In this document: one piece after another, positions 35,334 through 42,855 of the stretch
Position numbering within the stretch: the stretch's first letter is position 1
How the letters are laid out: the number at the start of each line of letters is the position of its first letter
Assembly (NCBI GenBank): GCA_050157065.1
Contig: CP189573.1
Source of the DNA: Avipropionibacterium sp050157065
Lineage (GTDB): Bacteria > Actinomycetota > Actinomycetes > Propionibacteriales > Propionibacteriaceae
Reading direction: 5' to 3' (one strand)
DNA length: 64,000 nt
Position numbers and translations under genes: made by a program
Notes under the pieces: generated by a model
Databases searched by the model: none
The model's input: only the letters and a program-made list of their open reading frames with translations
Told to the model about the DNA's origin: nothing

Positions 35334-36581
35334 GTGCACCGCACGCACATCACACTCGCAGACCGGAAGGTGGGACGGCCCGTGCGCTGGCAGCGGCTCA
35401 TCATTCCGGTGTACGGACCGACGGCGTTGGCGTCGATCGGGATGGGCGCCACGCTGCCGCTGATCGCCTTGACCGCCCGCAGCCTCGGTGCCGACGTCGG
35501 CACCGCCGCGCTGCTGGTCGGGCTGATCGGGCTCGGCCAGCTGCTCGGTGACCTGCCGGCGGGTGCGATCGCCCACCGGTTCGGTGAGCGGCGGGCCTTG
35601 GTGGGTGCCGGACTGGTGGAGGTGCTCGCCTTCGGCACCGCCTTCCTGGCCCGTGACGTGGCGGTGCTGGCGGCCGCGGTGCTGGTGATGGGACTGGCGA
35701 ACGCGGTGTTCGGGCTGGCCCGGCACGCCTACCTGACCGAGGCGGTGCCGATCCGCAATCGGGCGAAGGCCCTGTCGGCGCTCGGCGGCACCTTCCGGAT
35801 CGGCACCTTCATCGGTCCGTTCCTGGCTGCCGGGATGCTGTTGGTCGTCCCGATGTCGTGGGTGTACGGCTTCGCCGCCGTGATGAGCCTGGGCGCGGCA
35901 CTGTTGGCCATGACCCTGCCCGACCTGCCGACCGCGGCGGGCCCCGCCGGTGACGCCGAGCCGGCGGCGCCGCGTGCTGCGGCGCGGGGCCTGTCGATGT
36001 GGCAGGTGTTGTACGCCCATCGTCGCGTCCTGCTGCTGCTCGGCTCGGGGATCCTGACGATCTCGGCGGTCCGCGCCGCCCGGCAGGGCATCGTTCCGCT
36101 GTGGTGCGAACACATCGGGTTGGACGCCTCCACCGCCAGCATCGTGTACGGCATCTCCGGCGCGGTCGACATGCTGATGTTCCTGCCCGGTGGTGCGCTG
36201 ATGGACCGGATGGGCCGGGTGTGGGGTGCCGTACCGGCGATGATCGTGCTCGGCCTCGGGTTCGTGCTGCTGCCGTTGAGCCACGGCCTGGGCGGGGTGA
36301 TCGCGGTGGCCTGCCTGCTCGGGCTCGGCAACGGGTTCTCGTCCGGGATCGTGATGACCCTCGGTGCGGACGAGGCGCCGATGGTCGGGCGGGCGAAGTT
36401 CCTGGGCGGCTGGCGACTGTGTGCCGACATCGGCGGGGCGACCGGCCCCTTCCTCATCAGTGCGGTGACGCTGCTGGTGTCGCTCGGCGCGGCGTCGGTC
36501 GCGATCGGGGTCGTGGGCTGGCTCGGCGCCGGCTGGCTGGCCCGCTGGATCGGCCGGGTCGGCCCGAACCGGCTGCGCTGA
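35334..36581 (+). CDS. Major facilitator superfamily transporter
   Basis: 415 residues with about twelve membrane segments in two halves, split by a hydrophilic loop near residue 205 (GPAGDAEPAAPRAAARG). The loop between helices 2 and 3 carries the MFS signature GAIAHRFGERRALV, and the equivalent loop of the second half is GGALMDRMGRVWG. The start is uncertain: GTG at 35334 gives an N-terminal extension, while GTGs at 35370 or 35382 sit nearer the first membrane segment. The substrate cannot be inferred. It is probably a drug or metabolite exporter and stands alone, followed by a convergent DUF1905 gene. Confidence 0.85.
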   Translation: MHRTHITLADRKVGRPVRWQRLIIPVYGPTALASIGMGATLPLIALTARSLGADVGTAALLVGLIGLGQLLGDLPAGAIAHRFGERRALVGAGLVEVLAFGTAFLARDVAVLAAAVLVMGLANAVFGLARHAYLTEAVPIRNRAKALSALGGTFRIGTFIGPFLAAGMLLVVPMSWVYGFAAVMSLGAALLAMTLPDLPTAAGPAGDAEPAAPRAAARGLSMWQVLYAHRRVLLLLGSGILTISAVRAARQGIVPLWCEHIGLDASTASIVYGISGAVDMLMFLPGGALMDRMGRVWGAVPAMIVLGLGFVLLPLSHGLGGVIAVACLLGLGNGFSSGIVMTLGADEAPMVGRAKFLGGWRLCADIGGATGPFLISAVTLLVSLGAASVAIGVVGWLGAGWLARWIGRVGPNRLR

Positions 36582-36869
36582 TCACCAGTCGATGTGCATC
36601 CCGTACGTGACGGTGTCGCCCTCGTCGACCTGCTCGATCCGGCGGACGACCGCCTTGACCGGCACCAGGTAGCCGTCCTCACGCGGGGTCACCGTCGTCT
36701 CCCACTGGGTCTCGCCGATCCGGACCGTGGCCGGGATCGTGCCCCACCCGGCGGTCGCGGCGTTGCTGAGCTCGGCCAGCAGACCGACCAGATCATCCGG
36801 CACCGTGAGGAAGTAGAACGGCTCTGGCCCACGCCAGAAGATGATCTCGCCCTCGACGGTGAACTCCAT
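36582..36869 (-). CDS. DUF1905 domain protein
   Basis: 95 residues from an ATG preceded by AAGGTGGGG. It starts MEFTVEGEIIFWRGPEPFYF and continues with WGTIPATVRIGETQWETTV, YLVPVKAVVRR and DTVTYGMHIDW, the compact beta-barrel pattern of DUF1905. In other genomes this domain is often fused to a YdeI-type OmdA domain; here it stands alone. The function is unknown. Its stop lies next to that of the MFS gene (convergent, no gap). Confidence 0.8.
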   Translation of the reverse strand: MEFTVEGEIIFWRGPEPFYFLTVPDDLVGLLAELSNAATAGWGTIPATVRIGETQWETTVTPREDGYLVPVKAVVRRIEQVDEGDTVTYGMHIDW

Positions 36870-36910
36870 CCCCCCACCTTCGAACAGGCGGCCGGTCGTG
36901 CGCAAGGGGC

Positions 36911-36965
36911 CCCTCGACAAGCTCGGGGAACGTGAGGGCACGCCCGTCGAGCCCGTCGAGACGCC
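36911..36965. repeat. REP-like element with CTCGAC/GTCGAG palindromes, copy A
   Basis: The stretch includes CCTCGACAAGCTCGGGG, CGTGAGGGC and CGTCGAGCCCGTCGAGACGC. The last (36945-36965) is the reverse complement of 60760-60780 apart from one base. It lies between the DUF1905 and ABC permease genes. Confidence 0.6.
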
Positions 36966-36987
36966 CGCCGAGCTCGGAGACTGGTGG

Positions 36988-37890
36988 TCAGGCGGTGATG
37001 TCGCGCCCGGAGAACCGGGCCCAGGCGATCGACAGCGCCACCACGGCCCAGGCACCGTTGACGAGCAGCCCGTTGGTGATGTTGTCGAGCAGGACCGGCT
37101 CGAACAGCAGGTCGGTGAAGGCGAGCCACTGGTGCACCAACAGGAACGGGTGCAGCCAGTCGAGCTGCGGGATCTGGTTGAGGACGAAGGCGATCGTGAC
37201 CAGCCCGATGGTGGCGAGGGTGGCGGCGATCGGCTGCTCGGTCAGCGTCGAGACCAGCAGTCCGATCGCACCGACGGCGGCCAGGCAGACCGCCAGGTAG
37301 CCGACCATCAGCAGCAGCCGACCGATCGCCTCCCCCAGCCCGATCTGGGCACCGGAGATCGTGGTCACCGGGCCCATCCCGAACAGGATCCCGCCGCTGA
37401 TCATGCCGACCGTGGCGACCAGCAGCGGCGCGACGATCGCACCGACGATGAGCGTCGCGTACTTGGTGGCCAACAGCCGGGTCCGGTTGACCGGCACCGT
37501 CAGCACGTAGCGCAGGGTGCCGAGCTGGGCCTCGCCGGCGATCGCGTCACCACTGAGGGTGGCGACCGCCATCGGCAGGAACAGCGGCAGCTCCAGGGTC
37601 AGCGCGACCACGGCGACGAAGAAGCCGTTCTCGGTGATGCTGGTCAAGAAGCCCGGCCCGTCGCCGGGGTCCGGCCCCGACACCTTGATCGCGATCGAGA
37701 TCAGGATCGGGATCACCGCCAGCACCAGCAGGCCCACCTGGTTGCGCCGACGGCCGAAGATCAGCCGCAGCTCACCGGTGAAGAACCGCAGGGCACCGAC
37801 GACCGGCGGTACGGCCCGCGCCGGGCCCGGGGCCGGGGCGGCGCCGATCGCCAGTTCCTCGTTCGTGGCCGGCTTGGCGTCAGGCGACAT
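36988..37890 (-). CDS. ABC transporter permease (ABC-2 type)
   Basis: 300 residues with six or seven membrane segments after a 30-residue polar N-terminus. GDAIAGEAQLGTLRYVLTVPVNR is split here as the typical ABC-2 coupling segment around residues 114-135, with GTLRYVLTVPV being the conserved part. The final segments hold WLHPFLLVHQW. It overlaps the ATPase gene by 11 nt and is the last of three coupled genes (LolA-like, ATPase, permease). The transported compound is unknown; a lipid or lipoprotein-related export function is suggested by the LolA-like partner. Confidence 0.85.
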   Translation of the reverse strand: MSPDAKPATNEELAIGAAPAPGPARAVPPVVGALRFFTGELRLIFGRRRNQVGLLVLAVIPILISIAIKVSGPDPGDGPGFLTSITENGFFVAVVALTLELPLFLPMAVATLSGDAIAGEAQLGTLRYVLTVPVNRTRLLATKYATLIVGAIVAPLLVATVGMISGGILFGMGPVTTISGAQIGLGEAIGRLLLMVGYLAVCLAAVGAIGLLVSTLTEQPIAATLATIGLVTIAFVLNQIPQLDWLHPFLLVHQWLAFTDLLFEPVLLDNITNGLLVNGAWAVVALSIAWARFSGRDITA

Positions 37891-38917
37891 CGAATCCGGC
37901 CCCCGTCAGCTCGATGAACTCGTCCTCGAGGCTGGCCTGTCGGGCCTCGAACCCCTCCACCGGGACGCCGTCGGCGACGAGTGCGGCGACCACCTCGGCC
38001 GCGGCCAGGTCGGCGGGTCGTACACCGGCGACTGCCGACAGTTCGGCGCCGACGGCGTTGCGGCCGCGGGCCACCGAGGTGGTGGTGAGCTCGGTGACCC
38101 CCAGTCGGGTCAGCGTCGTGGTCGCGGCGGTCGCGTCGGTGGTGTCGACCCGGATCCGGCCGTGCGCTCCTCGTACCTCGGCCAACGTCCCCTGGGCAAC
38201 CAGCTTGCCGGTGGACATCACCCCGACATGACTGCAGATCTGTTCGACCTCGGCGAGCAGGTGGGTGGACACCAACACGGTGGTCCCGTCGGAGGTGAGG
38301 TCGGCGACCAGGTGGCGGATCTCCCGGGTGCCCTGCGGGTCGAGTCCGTTCGTGGGTTCGTCCAGGATCAGCAGGTCACGGGGTTGCAGCAGCGCACCGG
38401 CGATCGCGAGCCGCTGCTTCATGCCCAACGAGTAGGCGCGGAACCGTTTGTCGGCGACGTGGGAGAGCCCGACGCGTTCCAGGGCGGCTCCGATCCGGTG
38501 GCCGGCGGTCGCCGGGTCGGCGGCGATGTCGGCGGTGTCGAGCCGCCGCAGGTTCGCCCGACCGGAGAGGTGGGGATGGAACGCCGGTCCTTCGATCAGG
38601 CAGCCGACCCGCGACAGCACCGAGCCTGATGTCGTCCCCCGGGTCGGTTGCCCCAACACCTCGACGGTGCCGGCATCGGGGGCGACCAGGCCGACCAGCA
38701 TCCGGATCGTGGTGGTCTTGCCCGAGCCGTTCGGGCCGAGGAACCCGTACACCGAGCCGACCGGGACGGCCAGATCGATGCCGCCGACCGCGGTGTGCCG
38801 ACCAAACCGTTTGGTCAGGCCGGTCGTCCGGACGGCCATCGGCGCGTCGACGGGACTCGACCGTTCGTCCTCCCCGGACGAGGAGTCCGTGGCTGACAGG
38901 TCAGCCGGGGATGACAC
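37880..38917 (-). CDS. ABC transporter ATP-binding protein
   Basis: 345 residues. Walker A GPNGSGKTTT is near residue 60, the signature SLGMKQRLAIAGALL near 165, Walker B LLILDEPTNGLDP near 185 and the switch histidine in STHLLAEVEQ. A C-terminal DUF4162-like accessory region follows. This is the CcmA/YhaQ type that works with ABC-2 permeases. The GTG start at 38917 overlaps the end of the LolA-like gene by 17 nt. An ATG 26 codons downstream (38839), directly before the conserved VRTTGLTKRFG, is a credible alternative. Confidence 0.9.
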   Translation of the reverse strand: MSSPADLSATDSSSGEDERSSPVDAPMAVRTTGLTKRFGRHTAVGGIDLAVPVGSVYGFLGPNGSGKTTTIRMLVGLVAPDAGTVEVLGQPTRGTTSGSVLSRVGCLIEGPAFHPHLSGRANLRRLDTADIAADPATAGHRIGAALERVGLSHVADKRFRAYSLGMKQRLAIAGALLQPRDLLILDEPTNGLDPQGTREIRHLVADLTSDGTTVLVSTHLLAEVEQICSHVGVMSTGKLVAQGTLAEVRGAHGRIRVDTTDATAATTTLTRLGVTELTTTSVARGRNAVGAELSAVAGVRPADLAAAEVVAALVADGVPVEGFEARQASLEDEFIELTGAGFDVA

Positions 38918-40022
38918 TGACCAGGTGATCTGCGGTGACCGCGCCGGCGGCGACGCGACCGTCGTTGGTCAGTACCACGCTGAACAGGCTGCCCTCGAGC
39001 AGTTTTCCGCCGCCCCAGCTGCCGCTGACGGTGGGCAGCTGGTCGATCATCTGCTGCCACTGCTGGGCCTCGCCGCCGCGTTCGCCGCCCTGGTTGGGTT
39101 CGGTGTTGCCGGCGCCCGGTGACGGCAGCTTCGCGATCACGACCTGGGACCAGCCGGAGCCGATCACCTCGGGCCGCTCGCCCTGCTTGCCCTCGCCCTG
39201 CTGGCCTTCGCGCTTCTGGTGCTCGCCGGGGGTGACCTCCTCGACCTCCACCCCGGGCGGCGGGGTGAACGTGAACACCGAGGCGTCGGGTCGGGCGTCA
39301 CTGAAGTCGGTGAAGCCGACGTCGATGGCCGGTGCGTCGGCACCCTTGGCCCACACCTGGGTGCGCAGTGCCATGTTGGTCGTCGCGTCGACCGCGATCG
39401 ACACGCTCCCGATCTTGGTGTCGGCCGAGGTCGGGGTCAGCACCAGTTCGTACGCGGCACGTCCGGCGACGGTGGTGGTCCGGTTGGTGCTCACCTCGGT
39501 GTCGGGCTCGACCGCGGCGAGGAACTTCTGCGCCAGCTGCTGTGGTGTGTACTCCGGGGTGCCCGGGCGCTGCTTCGACGTCTTCTCGCCCTCGGGGACG
39601 GTCGCGTGGGTGGCCTTGCGCTCGGCACTGGACCAGATCCAGACGTCGTTCTCGCCCTTGATCACGGCCCACTCGTCGGAGCCCTTGGTGATCGCGGCCT
39701 TGGCGTTGGTGCCGTCGACCCACACGCGTACGGTGTTGGATCCGGTCAGCAGGCTGCCCGGACCCTCGCCGGCGCCGGGAATGGCCGGCAGCCCGAGGTC
39801 GACGTCGGAGCGGACGGTGCCGGAGAAGGCGGTGGCGGTCGGGTTCTGCAGGTCGACCAGCAACTGCTCGGCGGTCTTCGGCGGGAGCGGCGGCTCGGCC
39901 TGTGCCTGGGAGGCGAAGGCGCCGCCGGCGACCAGCGCGGCGACGACCACCGGGACGGCCCAGCGCAACGGCGTCCGGGCCCTGCTCGTACGGTGCTGTC
40001 GTTCTTGGGTGGATGCCGACAT
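38901..40022 (-). CDS. LolA-like secreted protein
   Basis: 373 residues. A basic N-terminus and hydrophobic segment at about 20-42 ending ASQAQA form a signal peptide or anchor. The mature part resembles the LolA/LppX beta-barrel lipoprotein-carrier fold: TAEQLLVDLQNPTATAFSGT, VRVWVDGTNAKAAI, DVWIWSSAERKATHA, VSIAVDATTNMALR. A low-complexity GEHQKREGQQGEGKQGE linker precedes the last 80 residues. It heads a three-gene ABC operon. The start lies 6 nt behind TAGCAT on the minus strand. Confidence 0.75.
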   Translation of the reverse strand: MSASTQERQHRTSRARTPLRWAVPVVVAALVAGGAFASQAQAEPPLPPKTAEQLLVDLQNPTATAFSGTVRSDVDLGLPAIPGAGEGPGSLLTGSNTVRVWVDGTNAKAAITKGSDEWAVIKGENDVWIWSSAERKATHATVPEGEKTSKQRPGTPEYTPQQLAQKFLAAVEPDTEVSTNRTTTVAGRAAYELVLTPTSADTKIGSVSIAVDATTNMALRTQVWAKGADAPAIDVGFTDFSDARPDASVFTFTPPPGVEVEEVTPGEHQKREGQQGEGKQGERPEVIGSGWSQVVIAKLPSPGAGNTEPNQGGERGGEAQQWQQMIDQLPTVSGSWGGGKLLEGSLFSVVLTNDGRVAAGAVTADHLVSVIPG

Positions 40023-40028
40023 GACCTC

Positions 40029-40034
40029 ATGCTA
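40029..40034 (-). promoter_or_regulatory. -10 box of a predicted leaderless promoter
   Basis: On the minus strand TAGCAT is followed by 6 nt and then the ATG at 40022. Confidence 0.5.
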
Positions 40035-40160
40035 CGCCGCCGGGGCAACAGATCGAAGGCCTCGGAGACCCTGAGGCACCCCCGAGATCCGGGTGCGTGG
40101 GGTGGTGCCCCCGGGCGCGGCCGTCGGGGGCAGCTCGTCCGGCGCGGGCCGTACGCGGTC

Positions 40161-40166
40161 TAGAGT
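40161..40166 (+). promoter_or_regulatory. -10 box of a predicted leaderless promoter
   Basis: TAGAGT is followed by 7 nt and then the GTG of orn at 40174. Confidence 0.5.
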
Positions 40167-40173
40167 GTGGGCC

Positions 40174-40863
40174 GTGAATGACCGGCTGGTGTGGATCGAC
40201 TGCGAGATGACCGGCCTCGACCTGGCCACGGATGCCCTGATCGAGGTGGCGGCGCTCGTCACCGACGGCGACCTCAACGTGCTCGGCGAGGGCGTCGACG
40301 TGATCATCACCCCACCCGCGCAGACGCTGGTCGCGATGAACGACGTGGTCCGCACGATGCACGAGAAGTCGGGCCTGCTGACCGAACTGCCCACCGGGAT
40401 GACGATGTCGGACGCCGAGCAGGTCGTACTCGACTACATCCGGGAGCACGTGCCGGAGGCCCGCAAGGCACCGCTGGCGGGCAACACGATCGGCACCGAC
40501 CGCAACTTCCTGGCCCGCGACATGCCGGCCCTGGAGGGACACGTCCACTACCGCAGCGTCGACGTGTCCAGCATCAAGGAGCTGGCCCGTCGCTGGTTCC
40601 CCCGCGCCTACTTCGCCTCCCCCGCCAAGTCGGGCAACCACCGGGCGCTGGCCGACATCCAGGAGTCGATCGAGGAGCTTCGCTACTACCGGGAGGCCGT
40701 GTTCGTGGCCGACCCCGGACCGGACACCGCCACGGCCCGCGAACTCGCCGCCAGGCATCAGGGGACCCTCACCGGGGCTGTCCCCGAACGGGTCGGCGAC
40801 GCCTCCGTCACCCCGGTCGGTACGGCATCGGAGCCCGATGCCCAGGCGCCGTCGGCGAACTGA
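40174..40863 (+). CDS. orn: Oligoribonuclease
   Basis: 229 residues from a GTG set 7 nt behind TAGAGT. It is a DEDDh 3'-5' exonuclease: WIDCEMTGLD holds D8 and E10, NTIGTDRNFLARDMP holds the second aspartate and NHRALADIQESIEEL the catalytic histidine and last aspartate. It degrades 2-5 nt RNAs and pGpG in the cytoplasm. The last 40 residues are a disordered tail beyond the family core. It is followed by tRNA-His. Confidence 0.96.
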   Translation: MNDRLVWIDCEMTGLDLATDALIEVAALVTDGDLNVLGEGVDVIITPPAQTLVAMNDVVRTMHEKSGLLTELPTGMTMSDAEQVVLDYIREHVPEARKAPLAGNTIGTDRNFLARDMPALEGHVHYRSVDVSSIKELARRWFPRAYFASPAKSGNHRALADIQESIEELRYYREAVFVADPGPDTATARELAARHQGTLTGAVPERVGDASVTPVGTASEPDAQAPSAN

Positions 40864-40888
40864 TTTCGTCCCTGCCGGGGTGAGTCGC

Positions 40889-40894
40889 TACACT
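40889..40894 (+). promoter_or_regulatory. Candidate -10 box of tRNA-His
   Basis: TACACT lies 37 nt upstream of the mature tRNA 5' end. Confidence 0.4.
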
Positions 40895-40931
40895 TTGCGG
40901 GCACGTCGTTGACCAGTTCGACGTCGGCACG

Positions 40932-41007
40932 GTGGGTGTAGCTCAGCTGGTAGAGCACCTGGTTGTGGTCCAGGTGGCCGCGGGTTCGAGTCCCGTCACT
41001 CACCCCA
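40932..41007 (+). tRNA. tRNA-His (anticodon GTG)
   Basis: The acceptor GTGGGTG pairs with CACTCAC. The extra 5' G expected for tRNA-His is encoded at 40931 opposite C73. The anticodon stem CCTGG/CCAGG encloses TTGTGGT, and the T arm has GTTCGAG. CCA is encoded (41005-41007). The stop codon of a recombinase remnant on the other strand lies inside the tRNA 3' end. Confidence 0.95.
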
Positions 41008-41608
41008 AACGGGTCAGGTGTGAACTTGCGACCAAGGGTCCGCCCTTGGTCGCGGTTCCCACCTGGCCCATTTTCTTCGCCTCGGCGGCCCAGGTCAGCG
41101 CGTCGGAGTGGAGGCCGGGGATGCTCAGCCCGTCGTACGGGTTGCGGTAGCCGACGCGCACGTCGTTGTCTTCGTCGATGTAGATCGTCTTGAACAGCGC
41201 CTGGTTGAGGAGCCGACGGTTCGCATCGTCGGCATGCTCGTAGATGTCGGCGGCGTTGGACAGCAGCTTCAGGGAGTCGTCGAGGTTCTCTCGCGCTGCG
41301 GCGTAGTGGCCGTGGTGCGCAGTGATCCGGTGCTCGATGGTCTCCAACGACGCGGTGATCCGGTCCTGTTCCTTCTTGAGGAGGTCGAGTGGGATGGCTC
41401 CGGCGTAGTGAGCTTGGAGCAGCTTCTGCTGCTCGCCTTCGAGCTGGGTCCTCCGGGACGCGAGGTCGGCGAGTTCGGCGGCTCCTTCGGCCATCATCTC
41501 GTCGAACCGGGCATGGATCATCGCCGAGACTGCCTCAATGGTTTCCGGGTCGATCTGCACCTTGGTGTAGAAGCGCTCGACGAGGCGTTCGACCTGCTCG
41601 ATGAGCAT
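41000..41608 (-). pseudogene. Serine recombinase, C-terminal remnant
   Basis: 202 codons that begin and continue like the C-terminal third of a large serine recombinase. ERLVERFYTKVQ is followed by a long coiled coil (ELADLASRRTQLEGEQQKLL, then QDRITASLETIEHRITAH) and an LLNQALFKTIYIDEDNDVRV strand. The N-terminal catalytic domain with its serine and the zinc-ribbon/recombinase domains are missing, and nothing matching them lies upstream. The reading frame ends inside the 3' end of tRNA-His on the opposite strand. It is best read as the trace of an integrated element that was later lost. Confidence 0.75.
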
Positions 41609-41642
41609 CGGCCCCGAACGTACTACTCAGGCACCCCAGGGT

Positions 41643-41680
41643 CCGGTCCCAGCATCTCGATGCTGGGGCCGGTTTGCTTT
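41643..41680 (+). terminator. Intrinsic terminator, probably the original terminator of tRNA-His
   Basis: CCGGTCCCAGCAT (41643-41655) pairs with ATGCTGGGGCCGG (41660-41672), with one G-T pair and a CTCG loop, followed by TTTGCTTT. Confidence 0.75.
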
Positions 41681-41823
41681 CACATTCGTCCTGGTCAAGG
41701 AACGTTTCCGACGTGGGGCCCAGCTGCTGGCTCATACAGCTTCCGACAACCATCGGCCCGCGCATCATCAAGCCACAAGAGTGGGAGTCAGCACTGACGG
41801 ACTGCTAGATTTGAGTCACACCA

Positions 41824-41848
41824 CCCGGCCCCTCTGGGGCCGGGTTTT
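41824..41848 (+). terminator. Intrinsic terminator
   Basis: CCCGGCCCC pairs perfectly with GGGGCCGGG around a TCT loop and is followed by TTTT. Confidence 0.85.
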
Positions 41849-41994
41849 GTCGTGTCGCGAGGCTTGTTGGCCCTCGAAGGCCGTCGATGGCCGCTCCCCC
41901 GACTCCCCTGAACCATGTGCTGAAGATCGATCGGGACGGAGCCCAGGTAGTAGGCTGGCCCGGTCCGGAGTGTGTCCAGGTCAGGGGTGAATCG

Positions 41995-42855
41995 GTGAGC
42001 TACTACCCGCAACCGCAGGGGAGCATGCCGCCGCGCCCGCACGAGAACTCGGGCACCCACATCGCGATCGCCTGGATCCTCGCCGTGCTCACCGGGTTCG
42101 GTCTGCTCCCGTGGGCGATCGCCGCCACCCGGCACAAGGAGAACACCACCACGATCGCGCTGATCAACGTGTTCCTCGGCTGGACCGGTGTCGGCTGGAT
42201 CATCGCCCTCGTGATGGCCTGCCTGAGCGATCCGGTCCGACCGCCGCACCAGACGGTGATCCCGGGATACGCCACGCAGGTCCCCCAGTACCAGCAGTCG
42301 AGCCAGTACCAGCAGCGCACCCCACCGGCCATCACGACCGGAGCGGATGAGGAGTTCCCCGCCTACCGGCCGCCGCCGGCCCCGTTCGCCCAGGCCCAGG
42401 GCAATCCGTACGGCGCGACGCAGGGGCAGCACAACCCGTACGCCCCCTCCACCTCGTACGGCCAGACCGACCCGTACGGGCAACCCAGCGCCTACGGCGT
42501 GCCGTACGAGGATCCGCTCCCCGAGCGCCCCCGGTCCGCCCTCGACCTGCCCGAGGACTTCCCGGCCCGACCCACCCCGTACGGCGACGCCCTCGGCCGG
42601 CAGCACGCGTTCGGGATGAGTTCGACTGACGCGTTCTCGACCTACCCGGAGGCGGAACGGCCGGTCCCGACCGTCGAGGGGGTCCTCCAGGCCCCCCGTT
42701 CGGCCGGGTCGGGCACGCGGCCTGACAGCACCGACGAACGCAACAGCACCGACGAACGCAACAGCACCGACGAACGCGACACCACCGACGAACGCATGAC
42801 CGACGAGCCCACGATCGAGCTCGGCACGCGGCCCGGCAGGACAGACGACGCATGA
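41995..42855 (+). CDS. Membrane protein with a superinfection-immunity-like domain and a repetitive tail
   Basis: 286 residues from a GTG preceded by AGGGG; the open frame reaches further upstream but without a plausible start. Residues 20-78 contain two membrane segments with IAIAWILAVLTGFGLLPW and ALINVFLGWTGVGWIIALV. This is the pattern of the Imm_superinfect domain (PF14373), named for the phage T4 Imm protein. The rest is a proline/glutamine/tyrosine-rich cytoplasmic tail with NPYG-like motifs and near the end STDERN repeats (18-bp DNA repeats at about 42726-42800). The stop overlaps the murT start by 4 nt, so it is coupled to cell-wall synthesis genes. A role in phage exclusion is not shown. 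Confidence 0.75.
   Translation: MSYYPQPQGSMPPRPHENSGTHIAIAWILAVLTGFGLLPWAIAATRHKENTTTIALINVFLGWTGVGWIIALVMACLSDPVRPPHQTVIPGYATQVPQYQQSSQYQQRTPPAITTGADEEFPAYRPPPAPFAQAQGNPYGATQGQHNPYAPSTSYGQTDPYGQPSAYGVPYEDPLPERPRSALDLPEDFPARPTPYGDALGRQHAFGMSSTDAFSTYPEAERPVPTVEGVLQAPRSAGSGTRPDSTDERNSTDERNSTDERDTTDERMTDEPTIELGTRPGRTDDA

Larger units (their letters stand above)
41609..41994. other. Non-coding stretch between the recombinase remnant and the next gene
   Basis: No gene is supported in these 386 nt. They hold two good intrinsic terminators (41643-41680 and 41824-41848), although no plus-strand gene precedes them now except tRNA-His. Near 41945-41955 a TAGTAGGCT sequence may supply the promoter of the gene at 41995. 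Confidence 0.6.

Noticed and set aside
41001..41638. att direct repeats flanking the serine-recombinase remnant
   Set aside because: Only a 7-bp CACCCCA is shared between the tRNA-His end and about 41632-41638, which is too short to claim an attachment-site duplication.
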